Origin: Mesostigma viride
Taxonomy: Eukaryota > Streptophyta > Mesostigmatophyceae > Mesostigmatales > Mesostigmataceae
Reading direction: 5' to 3'
Length of the DNA: 64,000 bases
Assembly: GCA_009746045.1 (NCBI GenBank)
Contig: RPFO01000502.1
Span: 62,001 to 126,000, forward strand
The notes beneath the pieces were generated by a model that was not told the origin of the DNA, did no database searches, and was given only the letters and a program-made list of their open reading frames with translations. Numbering within the stretch: position 1 is the stretch's first letter; each line of letters opens with the position of its first letter. Of this stretch, positions 41,791 to 54,162 are shown piece by piece. Made by a program: the position numbers and the translations under genes.

Positions 41791-43030
41791 TCAGATTGTG
41801 TCTTTGAACTATACTCATACCACCACATGGGGTCGCAATCGTCTACCTAGTAGAAACAACGGTTACGGCTGACTTCTAGTGAGAAAGAGCAAGACAGTCA
41901 CATAAGGATGTGTCTCTCTCTTTATCACCCAAAGTTTTACGCAACTCCATGATTCTTCCCAGATGGTAGACATCTTTCAACATTAATTGTACTACCCGGA
42001 AGGTTACGACTCAAGAGAAACACAGAAGTAGAGATCCTCCGATGATACCAATGTAACGACTAAAAATGATCATCAGCATCATCCATAGTCCAAATATGAA
42101 AGATCTTTTACCTGGGTTGCCTTCCTGAGTCACTCTTCAAGTATCCAGGCAACTAACGTTGAGATGGAGATTCCACAGCGCGTGATTTAGGGAACCACAC
42201 CCCTTCTAGACACAAAGACATGAGCTTGTGCCCTACACGTCTTCTGTGGAACTGAAAGCAGTCTAGCATCAAAGGGCTCTTATGAATGGACAATAAAGAC
42301 AAGCTTTATTATACCATGATGGATCAAAACCAAGGTGTCAACAATGGCGACCCCACGTCCTTGATATCGACGTGCTTGTCGAGCATGCCTCAACCTTAGC
42401 CTGAAGAGAACCAATCAAAATCATGGAATTCTAAACAAGATCTTCGTATCCATCCTAGTCACACGAAACAAAACAACACCACACACAGCCTGGCAGAATC
42501 CCGGACATGAGATCCTGAATCTGTACTAAGCACTAAAGTCCCAAAGGAGCATTTAAGACTTGGTAGTACCGACCAGCAAACTAACCCCACGTGGACCAGG
42601 CCACGACCAATAAGGGCTTCTAAATGCAGTCGGTTGACAAAGTACAAGTTTCAAGTACCGCCTTCTTGGAAACCTCATAACTTTCTCAATACTGATCCAA
42701 AAGCCCTCGAATAAAAGCCAAACGTTCAAAAAACAAAGGATGTAACAACAAACCATTTTTGCTTGTTACACAGGGTTTCCTTTAAGGTTTTTGCACTCGG
42801 CCACGTGTGGCATTTTCAACTTGATCATCATGGTCAAGGTATGAGTTGTCTAATGTGATTGGCTAATAAGTAGGTATTGTCTAACCAAGTTAATTCCAAT
42901 GCCACAAATGGCTGACTTTGGAGGCACGCTGTGCTCAGCCTACCATCATAGCCAGGAGGGCTAGGAGAATGGGTGCGACGGATGTGTTCTTAGTAGACCC
43001 GCTCCCTTAGCCAAAGTAAAGAATTTGGCT
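41791..43030. other. Region without recognisable features
   Basis: AT-rich sequence with no long ORF of plausible composition and no strong repeat. It could be an old LTR or intron sequence; no claim is made. Confidence 0.5.
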
Positions 43031-43038
43031 GGCGAACC

Positions 43039-43142
43039 CCCCCCCCACACACACACAATTTTCTGTGGTGGGGGTGGGTGGACCCGGGTCCGACCCTTTA
43101 CCCCCCGCCCCCCCAGTTTTGGGGGTAGGGGGGGGGGGGGGG
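43039..43142. repeat. C- and G-homopolymer tracts flanking an inverted segment
   Basis: A C9 run, GGTGGGGGTGGGTGG, a C-rich stretch and a run of about 16 G with GGACCCGGGTCC between. Prone to hairpins and to assembly error. Confidence 0.8.
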
Positions 43143-43149
43143 TTCTTCT

Positions 43150-43320
43150 ACTGATACACTAGCTCCGGGAGTGTCGCGGACAGCCAGGTAACACATATCC
43201 CTGAGAAGCCGGGGCATATGGGTTTTAATTTCATACAGTCTCGTCTACAACCTCATTGCAGGTGGAGGATGTAAACTGCCACCTACTCTGGGTGCACAAT
43301 GTGCACCTACACCAACATTA
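43150..43320 (-). repeat. Partial LINE 3' region
   Basis: Resembles 43370-43490 (ACATATCC.TGAGAA...GGGCATATGG...TTTTAAT, then GGGTGCACAA.GTGCACCT). A second partial copy of the LINE 3' UTR lying next to the first. Confidence 0.55.
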
Positions 43321-43761
43321 ATTGATCAATTAATTAGTTGATGAGGAACATAACTCCCTTGGGAGTATATGTAGCACATATCCTTGAGAAAGGGCATATG
43401 GCTTGTAATACATTCTGGGCTACTTCCTGCACTTGGGTAGGGCATGTAAACACACAAGCCTCTGGGTGCACAAAGTGCACCTGCACCACCATGATGTATC
43501 AGAGCTCATAAGGCCTGGCATGGGGTGGAAGATTATTATGGCTTAGTAGGCTATGGCTAGAGTGCATGGCATGTTTCAGCAGAGAGCAGCTCTCTGCATG
43601 GGCACAGCATAACTAAATAAAGCTAGTATAGGCATCATCTGGGTGTGGCACATCATAGGCACACATGTACATGGCTAAATAATGCTATAAGTCATGCATC
43701 AGCTGGTAGGGGGCCCATATGTAATAGGCGTACATGTACTGTACAAGGCCACGGTGGCTAG
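43321..43761 (-). repeat. LINE 3' UTR, part of the copy split by gypsy B
   Basis: Minus orientation, with the 3' tail TTAATTGATCAATTAATTAG at its left end. It is homologous to 47852-48290, including GCAGAGAGCAGCTCTCTGC, an inverted repeat. It continues across gypsy B into 56476-57962: the last bases GGCTAG are the gypsy B target site. Confidence 0.75.
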
Positions 43762-44326
43762 TGTTACGTCCTAAACTTCTACCTCCACCTCTACCTCTAC
43801 TGGGCCTGATACTACCTAAATTGGTCAGGCCTCCTCTACTCAAACCCCTAGCGAAAGACGAACGAGACGGAGCTGATCTCAATGCATTCACGTATGTGTT
43901 GCTATAATACGCCATACAACCATTTACCCGAACCCGTTTATTCCAGGAATAGAGGAAGGAAACACACTACACTGCCATGACCCAAGCCTATATGTGTTAA
44001 TTCATTTAACACACGCCGAGTGACCACACGAGGGGTGGAACGTGCATAAATGGTCACAAACGGTCCAAAATGCTCGGGCCGACCTGGCCCTCGCATACAG
44101 ATAGACAGGCAGATGCACAGGTGCACGCTGGTCCACTACATTCTACCAAAGGATAAAGACCACTAATAAAGTACGCGGCGCGGCGCCCCAAAAGCACCCA
44201 CTGTACCACAGTACTGTTACGAGGACAATAGTGTCCCAGTTGGAACTACACGTAAATCTAGGAACAACCGAGGCAAAGGACCTAATTTACGTCCGTAACT
44301 ACAACGAATTGTTACGCGACGTAACA
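43762..44326 (-). repeat. 3' LTR of gypsy B
   Basis: 565 bp, TGTTACGTCCTAAAC to TACGCGACGTAACA. It is preceded on the minus strand by the polypurine run TGTGGGGGGGGAGG (44327-44340). Confidence 0.92.
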
Positions 44327-44694
44327 CCTCCCCCCCCACAAAGGTAGGGAGCCCTCTCCCTACGCACAGGGAGGAAACCAAGGGGTAGGAAACCTAATGC
44401 ACCCAGCACACACCAACACAATCGGCAGGCCATCCAAGATACAAAGCACCAATCATGTTACTCGGTTCCACCACCACGCCGGGTGGTATAGGGTTAGCCA
44501 GCACCAAGCCTGGTGGTAGGTTCCCCTAACTGCCCGGAACAGAGTCCTTGCCGGGGGGACGGCACTGGGCAGGACACACAGAGTAAACAAACCAGTACTA
44601 AGGACCAAGAACGACCAGTCAACTGGCCAGAATATGTGGGCGACTCTATATACCGGAGGGACAACACCCTCAGGTCGGGCCTAAGGCCCTCTAT

Positions 44695-47026
44695 CTAGTT
44701 GCCATCCGTCTGGTAAGTGCCACGAGAAGCCAGCAGAACATCCAGGTACGCCTGGTAGTGGGCCACATCATCGGCATTGTCATGCCTGTCTACAGTGAGG
44801 AAAACATCGGCCCACACGCCATCAGGAAACAGACCCAGAAAGGCCCAGTAATACCTATGCTGCGTAAGGACGACCTGGCCACGGGCCCAGTCCAGGAAAC
44901 CACAGGCAAAGAGGCGTAGGAAAGGCTCGACCGCGATCAAACAGAGAGCCCGCAGGAGTAGGCGATGGTACCGGATCCGAGGGCGCAAACCCGTCGGGAA
45001 GAACAGATCCACCAGGGGCTCCACGTTAGACGGCCACATCCGGATGTGCCGAACCTCATGGGAGCGCCACCGACGAGCACACTGTCGCGACCCGAACGTC
45101 TCTACTAGGTAGTCGCTGGCCCGAGGAGGAGGATGGCCACGGGAGTCCAGACCCTGGCCCGGGATGGGCGCTGGACGACGGGCATCCCACTCCAGGATGG
45201 GCTGGAGAACCGTGCTGTACGTGGCACCCGGCACCGCAGGAAACTCTACCGTAAGGGCATCTGAGGCCATAATGCCCAGAGGCGGAGGGTAAGCCCACTG
45301 GAACCCACCGTAGGTGTCCAAGTCGTTGTGACGCCTAGCCCAGCGATACAGAACACGCCGAACCAGGATCTCACCCTGGAACACAGGATCAGCTAAAATA
45401 ACCATGTCGAAAGGAGGCCGATCAGTCTCAATGGGTAGGCCACGGTCCCGCGGCGCCCGACACACCTGGGAGAACCCGTAGGACATGGACGAAATGGCAA
45501 GCTCGGCGGAGGCGCGCGGCAGGTCACACTGTCGGCAGGCGAGCGCAGACATACCGTACCCAGGGACGGGCGTGTCGCGCGACTCCGGCGTCGCATGCAC
45601 CACAGAAGGGGCCCGGTCCCGATCGCCCTGGGACAACTCCCGGAGGGAATCAGCAGCGCGGGTGGTGCGAGGATCAGGGCCGCTGGCCCGAACAACCGCA
45701 GCCAAAGACCGCGAGGACGAAGGGGCAGGGGCCGAAGCAGGGGTAGGAACCGGCACAGCCGCAGCCGGCGCCGGTACAACAGGAGGTCGCGCCGGGCTCG
45801 CTGCCAAAGGGGGTCGCGACGGACCCGCCACCGCAGCGGGCGCTCCGGTCTCCGGTGGCGGCGCACCCTCAGGCCACATGTTGAAAACAGGGCCCGTAGG
45901 GACAGGCAATCCAGCATAAGACTGGTTACCGTCCAAGCTCCAGTCGGGCACCGGGATCCTCTGCGGGGGACCACCCTCCCAAAGCCTGGGAAGACCGCCC
46001 GTGTCGCTGAAGAAACCCCGCGTTGGCTGCGATGGCGCTGCAGGTGGCCCGGAAGCGGCGACGGCGGGCGCGGCCGCTGGGGTGGGCGACTCGCGCAAAG
46101 GCGTAGGTACGTCGGTCGCAGGCGCAGGGGCAGCCGGAGGCGTAGGAGCCGCAGCAACAGAGGAAACCGCAGCTACCGAGGGCTCGCACAGCGCAGGCGA
46201 AACCGTAGGCGCCGAGGCAGCCGAAGGGGTAGGGGGCACAGATACAACAGACACCCCACCTGGCGTGGCTGGAGACTGCGCCTGGGCCGCCAAGAAAGCC
46301 CCGAAAGCCGAGGTCAGGGACTGGATCTGGGCCTGCATCGCAGAAACAGTCGCCGAGAGATGATCAGGCTCGCGATCCAAGCCCAAAGGGGTAGGCTCCA
46401 CAGACACGTGCCGGGTCGTCCGTGGTGAAGACGGGACAGGAGAAGGAGCCGACACGGAGGAGGAGGACGCTGCACTTGAGGCAGAATACTCTGGCGTGTA
46501 CTGCGCCTCGACTGGTGCGTCCGTAGGGGAAGGGTCGCTAGCTGCTACCCCAGCTGACTGGTCCGCGATTTCCATGTACTCGACAGCCCGTAGGAGGTCA
46601 CAGGGGTGTCCATCTACATCTGCCTCGCCCTCGCCTGGGAGCCAAGGGAACACCTCCCGTAGGCAGGAGCGGCCCACAGGGGTAGACAGGTAGGAAAACA
46701 CACGGGGGCACTGAAGGACAGCGGCTATCTGCCCCAAGGCGGGACAGCGGGAGCCGCATCCTACAAGACAATGCCCGGCATCGTCGAACCCATGCAAGAC
46801 TAGCTTTTGCGGATCGTCGGGGTCCGGGCCGAACCACGAGACCCCAAAGAGGGCAGCCCTGACTAAAGTCGCATGATGAGCCTGGAGGGCAGGCTGAACG
46901 AGGCCACCCGGATAACTGGAACGTGACACCCATGCAGCGGCCCGGAAGGGCCTCGAAGTAGAGCTCTGGGTCCGGTGGTGGAGGGGAAGGCGGCCGGCTC
47001 TCCGACGGAGGGGTAGGATCAGCCAT
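44695..47026 (-). pseudogene. Accessory protein of gypsy B (3' of integrase)
   Basis: The likely start is ATG 47026 (MADPTPPSESRPPSPPPPD), 77 bp after the pol stop. The frame changes once near 46915, then stays open for ~740 codons to 44695. Parts: an N-terminal region with CLVGCGSRCPAL (compare the Cys pair in gypsy A); a long Pro/Ala/Ser-rich segment; a predicted coiled coil, LSATVSAMQAQIQSLTSAFG; a second Cys-containing region, ALACRQCDLPRA; and a C-terminal domain, FLGLFPDGVWADVFLTVDRH, shared with gypsy A and C. There is no signal peptide and no convincing membrane span. Function unknown; the position argues for a retained element function. Confidence 0.75.
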
Positions 47027-47102
47027 GATGGCTGCGGAGGGGAGGGGACAACCAACCACCCACCAACAGCAGGAATACGATAAGGGAGGGGCAGGTTGCC
47101 AG

Positions 47103-50100
47103 CTAGAGCTGGTGTAGGGTTTTGTAGTCCTGCAACAAGCGGCTACAACCATCTAACTCACTCTCCGTGTACCATACTTTATCTACCTCACTACGAGCAT
47201 ACATCCATTTAACCTTATACTGGCGCTGGGTACCGCGGCCCTTTTTAATATCTCTATGGGCCACGATACCCTCTACCTCGTCTTCTACCTCACCAGTGTC
47301 AGGGTTATGCTCTAAAGGGGCAGGAGCTAGTTCTCTACCAGCGAACGTGCTTTGGTGATAAAGCTTCAGCTGGCTTCTATGGAAGGTGTTAGAATGTGTC
47401 TGCCAAGAGGTAGGGATATCTATTTTATATAAGAAATTACCTACTCTAGACAACACACGGAAGGGTCCTAAGAAGGCGGGCCTAAGTTTCACTTTAAGTT
47501 CAGCTTCGAACTTGTGAGCAAAACGGCCAACACGGGGGCCTTCTACTAAGACTAAATCTCCTATATCTATTTCAGGCGCTCTTCTATCTAAGGAGGCACG
47601 CAACCTAGCAAGGTACTTGGCCTGAGCCTTTTGGTACCCTGAAATTGCGTGATCATGTGCATTTTTCATTTTATCTAGCAAGGCCTGCACACCTTCTACG
47701 GTATCCCGGGACACCTCGTCCCTATCCCGTAAAGGACTAGCTAAGAGGGAGGTAGGAGTAAGAGGCTGTCTACCAGTATCTAGGAAGAAAGGCGTATAGC
47801 CATGCGCAGCCTGAGGGCAATTGTTAAGGGAGAACTCTACCAAGCATAGATTAATTAATTAATTAATTAATTATCAACATCACTCCGTTGGGAGTAGATG
47901 TAGCACATAGCCCTGAGAAGGGGCATATGGCTTTTAATACATTCTAGGCTACTTCATGCAAGGGTGGGAATGTAAGCTACCCCTGCTCTAGGTGCACCAG
48001 GGCACCCGCACCCTCATGGTCTATCACGCTATGCCCGGGTAAGGGGGGGAGCATGCCTGTGAGGGGGAAGATCATCATGGCTATACAAAAACTAGAGCGT
48101 GGCATCTCAGCAGAGAGCAGCTCTCTGCATGGGCACAGCATTACTAAATAAAACTAGGCATCGTCTGGAGTGTGGCTCATCATAGGCACACATGTACATT
48201 ACTAAAAAGGCTAGGCCTAAGCTGGTATAGTGCCTGTAGTAGGCGGGCATGTACAAGGCCACTGTCTAACTATTCTACACTACTGCTGTATTCCCCTAAA
48301 CTGGGGCGTCTGGAGTCGCTGGGGCCGCGGGGGTCGCCTGCCAGGGCTTGTGGCCGACGTAGATGGCCGCCCCCTTCCAGTACACCGGCTGCCCCGCCTT
48401 GGTCTGCCGGAGCTGGAGGTAGGTCGGCCATAGCTCCCGTCGCCGTTGTTGCTGCGCCAGGGTCAAGTCGTCGTCAAGGGTGAAGAGAGTCTTCTCGAGC
48501 CGCTTGCGGCGTCTGAGAAAAGAAATCTTGTCCGCCGGGGTCTTAAAGGTGAGAAGGAGCGGGGGCGGCCCTGCCTTACCCCGCGCGCGGGGAAGGCGGT
48601 GGGCGGCCAGCTCGATCTCACCAGTAAGGCCCATGCGATCAAGGATTTCTCTCTCAAAAGCACGCGCAAGCTTCTCGGAATTCTCACCTTCCTCCATCTT
48701 GAGATTCTTGACAATGACGTTGAGGCTGCGCTTGGCGAGCTCGGCCTCCTCGCGGAGGTCAAGCGTCTGCCGTTGAAGCTGGGCTGCGACAGCGGAGGTG
48801 GTGGAGGTGGTGTGTTGCTTAAGCATGTCCGCCCAGGTGGTGATGGGAGGAGCATCGCCGGTCAGGCCAGCCGGGGCTGGCTTGGCGGCAATGTCCTTCA
48901 CTGCCTGGGCGGTGAGGCCTGCGGTGCCTGCCAAGCATAGATAATCCTCCCAATCACTCCCAGAACCATTCACATAGTGCCTCAGAGCTTCTTCCACTAC
49001 CCTATTAAGACGTTCTACTAGATGAGAGGAGGAGGAGTGATAGGCAGTACCGAACGTAACCTTGGTACCAATAGCAGCGAAGAACTGCTGCCAAAAGTCA
49101 GAGGTAAATAGCTTATCTTTATCACTAATAAACTGCCTACTCAAACCATGATATCTATAGACGTTATTAAGGTATAGGCGTGCGCAATCGCGTGCGGTGA
49201 GTTCTAAGGGACACGGCACGAGATGACACATACGAGTAAAACGATCTACGAAAACAAGGATCTGGGCGTTACCTCTATCATTCTTCCTAAAAGGTCCTAC
49301 AAAATCCATCATAATAGAGTCCCACGGCATGATGGGATCAGGTAGGTCCTAGGTTCTGCTATCTGTCCTACATTGTTGGGTTTCATCTCCTGGCAAGATT
49401 GACAGGTTCTAACATACTCATCTACATCCTTAAAAGGGAAGGCCAGTAGTAAGAGCGGGCTACTAGGTCCCGTACCCGTTTACCACCCTGATGAGCAGCT
49501 AAGTCATGCAACTCAAAGAGCAAGGAGGAGCGACAGATAGGAGGGACATACAGGCGCCATTGAGGGGGAGAATCTGCTATCTGCACATATAAAAACCCAC
49601 CTACAAATTTACAAGGGTGCTTGCCTAATTGTTGGGGATGGGCAGCAATGGCAGCTAAAGCTTCCGGCTCAGTGGCCGTAAATCTACTAATAAGGCGTTC
49701 AAGATCAGAGGTAGGCATCGCTACAGAGGTATCCAGAACAGGTTTAAAGAGGTCTCCTACCGCCTTGCCAAAGAGAAGGGGAGGTCCTAGAGGGACTATG
49801 TTATCATAAGACTTTCCTGACCTAGTCGCTATATGGCTAAGCGGTATAGAAATTTTATTTTTCCCCTCCCCCCCACCGAGACCACAGGAAGGGCCTCACA
49901 CGGGAGAGAGAGTCCTACGTGAGAAAGGAGATCAGGCATGCGAACAGCTGTATGAAAGAGATAGGCATAGGATTCATCATCAGGTAGTTCACCATAAGGG
50001 GTTACACCCATAGTAGTAGGAACTAGAGTAGTATTGAGAACATCCAAGTCCTCGAAAAAGGAGTAATCTGCGCGACGGGAGAGTGCATCTGGTACTATGT

Positions 50101-52194
50101 TATCTACACCCTTAACATACTGAAGTTTAAAAGGGGAAAACTGTGCTAAAAACTCCATCCAGCGCGCTTGACGAGGGGTAAGGTTGGGTTGAGAGAAGAT
50201 GGGTAAGGGGACGGTGGTCCGTCTGGATAACTAATCTATAAGGATCTATCTCACAGGGTTCATTCAGGCAAACATCAAATTGGGCACCTTTAAGAAAGTG
50301 CTGCCACGCGTGGCAACAATACACCACCGCTAAGAGTTCCTGCTGGTGTACGGGATAGTTACGCTCCGCAGGGAGCATTGTCCTAGAGATATACTCAATT
50401 GGCTGTAAGCCCTGACCCTGATCCTGGAGAAGGACGCCCCCTATAGCTACCTTACTAGCGTCTGTAGCTACCACAAAGGGTTTAGTAGTATCGGTAGGAT
50501 GAGTACGGGAGGAGAGAGGAGTAGGGATTTTAGACACTGAAAAGCCGACTGACACTCACTACTCCAAACAAAGGGGATATCTTTCTTTAATAAATGATTG
50601 ATAGGGGCTGCTATAGTTGCGAAACGCGGGATAAAACGCCTATAGTAAGAGGCAATCCCTAGGAAACTACGTACACCTTTAACGTCGGTAGGGGTAGGCC
50701 ATTCCTGAATTGACTTAGTTTTATCCGGGTCGGTAGCGACCCCGGCATCTGACAAGACGTGTCCTAAAAATGGTACACTCCTACCAGAACGAACTTTAGC
50801 ACGGCGAGCCCACAAAGAATTTTCAGCCATTATTTCTAAGACTTTCTTTAAATCACGTAGGTGCGTTTCAAAATCAGGAGAGTAAATAAGGATATCATCT
50901 AAGTAAGCTTGAGCACAAGAACGATCGTGCTCAGATAAAGAAACAGAGGAGAAGGAAGGATCCTTTAAATCAGATGACACTTGAGGAAGGTGAGAATTAC
51001 CCATAACAGGTCTAAGCACTTCATTCATTAACATTTGAAAAGAGGCAGGAGAGTTACAGAGTCCCATAGCCGCTACTCTAAACTGGTAATGACCAAAAGG
51101 GGTAGCAAAGGCGGTTTTATGGCAATCCTCAGGCGCTATACGCAGCTGCCAAAAACCATCCGCACAATCCAGTACCGTGAAACAGGTGGAACCTTTAACC
51201 TTATTAAATATATCATCAATACGAGGTAGAGGGTATTTAGACTTCACAGTAATATCATTTAACTTCCTATAATCAGTAACTAGGCGAAACTTGCCATTTG
51301 GCTTAGGAACTAACAGGACACCAGCTGAGTAGGGGGAGTTACTAGGCTCTATCAATCCTGCTTCTAATAGTGACACTAAAATCTGTTTTAGTTCCTTTAA
51401 TTCGGTAGGGCCCATTCTATACATCGGAGAGTGCGTAGGAACTGCACCGTCCTTGATAACTACACGGTGTAAAACAGAACGAGGAGGAGGATAAGAAGGA
51501 GTCTTTTCTTCAAAAACTTTTGAGGAATCTATCACAGCCATGTATCTTACTATTTCATTTTCAGTAAATCCCACTCCTATTGTATCCACTGTGTTTACAT
51601 CTATATCCACACTATTATTAGGATAGGTATCTCCTGTACTTCTAACTGAAGGAACATACATAATAGGTATCCATATTCCTTTAGTTCAGATCGCAATTCA
51701 TCATTGGACATTAATACTTCAGGTATAGGTCTTACAGGAGGATCAACAGGTGTAGGAGGAGTAATATCTACCAAGGATAAATTTTCTAATCTATAATGAC
51801 GTTCCGGTACCCAGTAAGAGCTATCTGGAAACCAAATGACCATGGTATCATAATTAATAGTAATCTTATTATCCTGGTGCCAATCTAATCCTAGTAATAC
51901 ATCAGCTGTAGTGATAGGGCCTATAGTGGCCGTCAGGTTGACAGTACGTCCTTGTATGACCAGGGGAAGGGACACCGTACCCGGGGAATGACTGGTGCGA
52001 CCGTCAGCATAATGGACAGTGACAGTTTTGGTGTGAGGGATAGGGACTAGTCCTAAACGCCTAACTAGGGCCTCGCTCACAAAGGAGCTAGCCGCACCGC
52101 TATCCACTAACACAGAGACGTTCAAAAGTTCATCAGCATGCAAGAAGGGGTCTACAACAGTATGGGGAACGGTTAAGCCACCATTCAAAAACAT
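47103..52194 (-). pseudogene. pol: Pol of gypsy B, interrupted by a LINE
   Basis: Protease at 52194-~51640 (VLVDSGAASSFVSEALVRRL, ADVLLGLDW). RT at 51661-50468 (VTDYRKLNDITVKSKYPLPR, CADGFWQL, AYLDDILIYS). RNase H in two frames at 50555-49829 ([34 protein letters not shown]). Linker and zinc region at 49718-49422. Integrase at 49330-48943 (D in MMDFVGPF, D in FISDKDKLF, E in HLVERLNRVV), resuming at 47839 with VEFSLNNCPQAAHGYTPFFL, then LGPFRVL and a chromodomain (IVAHRDIKKGRGTQRQYKV, KWMY) ending at 47103. Removing the LINE and one CCAAGCATAGAT copy restores the frame LCL-VEF. At least four frame changes remain. Confidence 0.88.
47852..48930 (-). mobile_element. LINE-type insertion carrying only an ORF1 fragment
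   Basis: Flanked by a 12-bp duplication CCAAGCATAGAT (47840-47851 and 48931-48942). Minus orientation with the 3' tail (TAAT)n at 47852-47872. The ORF (~48930-48296) is L1-ORF1-like: coiled-coil part (LDLREEAELAKRSLNVIVKN), RNA-binding domain (KMEEGENSEKLARAFEREIL, AHRLPRARGKAGPPPLLLTF) and a C-terminal basic part (RRKRLEKTLFTLDDDLTLAQ). A ~440-bp 3' UTR follows directly, with no ORF2. It is 5'-truncated, and the lack of ORF2 resembles 'half-LINE' copies. Confidence 0.8.
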
Positions 52195-52300
52195 AAGAGG
52201 ACGGACACGTAGTGGTAGGGATGATTCAGCTCCTACAGAGGTTATAAAAACAGGCAGGCAAAAATTATTATCTGGGGTACTATCTAAGGACCTGTCCAGG

Positions 52301-54039
52301 TTACCCCCGGCTGACAGGCCTACTGTTCCCCCTCCCCCCCAAATCCATAGGAACTAACCCCGAAGAAGACCCTGGCGAAAAAGCCACTGCTGGAGGGTCA
52401 CGAGGGAGCGAAGAGGGTGCGGGAGCCTGATTATCATAGGGGAACCCTGGGGGTCCTGTCTGCACAGCATTCAGCCTACTAGGGGTAGCTGAGGGAATGC
52501 GTCCTGGAGTGGGACGAATAGGAGCACGCTGAGGGGTACGAGGAGGGCGAGCGTCGGGATGAGGGGGAGCACCCGAAAGGAACTTGGGGCACTCACGTTT
52601 AAGATGACCTACTTCCTTACAATGATAGCATGTGATATGAGAGACATCCAGAGCTGAAAGGTCAGTAACGCAAATATCTAATTCTTCTACATAGGAGTTC
52701 TCCTCCTCAGGGGTAAGGCTAATATTATTAATACGGGAACGGGTAGGAAGAGAAGGAGTGGTGAAGAAATCTGCTACTCGTAAGAGATGCTGACGCACAT
52801 GCTTGAGGGGTAGATCAGTAAAACGGTAGGCAGAGAACTGGCGCTTTACTTCACGTAATAAGGGTCTACTGAGGCCTTGTAGGAAGCGAGCACGTACTTC
52901 TGCGCCCGACAAATCCCTAATTCGTACCATCTGTGCATCAAATTCTTTCATATACTCCTTAAACGATTTAGTACCCTGCTGCAAGGTACCAAAGGCTAAT
53001 CTATCCTGCCAATCTGCATCAGGAGGGACTAAATGGTTCTCTAAACGCTTAAACAATTCTGCTACTGAGTTAGGGTAGGCATGAGAGGCCAAAGACTCAC
53101 ACTGGATGAGGTTAGCAAGCTCAGGAGTAATACAGGTAGTAAGATAGTGAGGGACTAGTACAGCATCAGAGAGACGCCATCTATTATGATTTTGCCACGA
53201 CTCTGTATTCTGGGTAAGCAACATAATAAAAGTGAAAAACTGTTGAGGGGTAGACTTAACATCCAACTTGGGTAGGTTAGCAAAGAGGGGAAGAGCAGGG
53301 GGCTTAGGGGGATTAGAAGGGTCAGATTTACCCATAGGGCCACTGTCTTCCACTGCTACATACGAGGGATAGAAAGAAGGAAGAGGAAAGGTTTTGGATA
53401 GGGGTCTAGAAGGGGCCACCGTTTCAGGATGGTGCCCATAGGAGAAGGGAACAGTATATTGCTCACGAAGGGAGGAGTAGGCAAAATGATCATAGTTTCT
53501 GTCATCTAGGGCATGGTGCTGAAATCACTATTAACTTCTAAATCAGCCACACGGGTAGGGACCTGGGCAGCCTCGTAGGCCGTATCAGGGTAGGACCAAG
53601 AAGCAGGGGGATAAAAGGGAACTGCACTAGGGCGCCCAGAAGGGCCGACAGGGGCAGAGGTACGACCCGTGTTAAAAGCAGGGATGGAAGGCACAGGGTG
53701 GGGAGGAGGCCTAGAAGCATTGTCAGGGAGTGAGGACCTAATTGAAGGTTGAGCCAAGGTTGCAGGAGGGGCAGGGGCCTGGTTCATAGCAAAAGAGGGT
53801 TCATCACTAAATCTGACACGTTGTTCAAAGGTAGGTGGGGTAATTGAGGGACGACGGCGACCACCAGCAACAGGAGAAGGAGGTGAGGTACGCAGATTAC
53901 CTTGAGGAGTGAGATGGTGCACCGTTTCCAAGGAGTCCCGTCGGTTACCACGAGTATTGTTATTGTTATTAGTAGTATTATTATTATTAGTAGTAGTATT
54001 GGTAGGTATAGGCGACATATCTCCACCCACTGGATCCAT
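52301..54039 (-). pseudogene. gag: Gag of gypsy B
   Basis: Starts ATG 54039. The N-terminal 177 codons are low-complexity (a polyN run, then P/S-rich) and end at TAG near 53506. The capsid part is in the -1 frame, reading LDDRNYDHFAYSSLREQYTV from the overlap, so one -1 shift joins them. Capsid: LFANLPKLDVKSTPQQFFTF, FGTLQQGTKSFKEYMKEFDA, RARFLQGLSRPLLREVKRQF. CCHC knuckle CYHCKEVGHLKRECPKF near 52610. Stop at 52301. Homologous in order and motifs to gypsy A gag. Whether the -1 shift is programmed is unknown; no classic slippery heptamer was seen. Confidence 0.82.
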
Positions 54040-54162
54040 CTTTAATTAAGTAAAGGAAAGAAAACAACAAACGTTGCCTTAAGAAAGGAATAGGAATCTG
54101 AATTGAAGCAATAAAGGAAAAAGGAAAAACCTTGAATGTCTTAAGCAAAGAAACAATTAAAA

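Noticed and set aside
43990-44126. Short duplicated ORF (also at 55301-55489) as a gene
   Set aside because: Lies wholly within the gypsy B LTR and is present twice only because the LTR is.
45595-46428. Plus-strand Arg-rich ORF of 277 codons
   Set aside because: Antisense of the GC-rich Pro/Ala middle of the gypsy B accessory protein.
53490-53510. Programmed -1 frameshift in gypsy B gag
   Set aside because: A -1 shift joins the two frames, but there is no canonical slippery heptamer or obvious pseudoknot; a simple indel is as likely.
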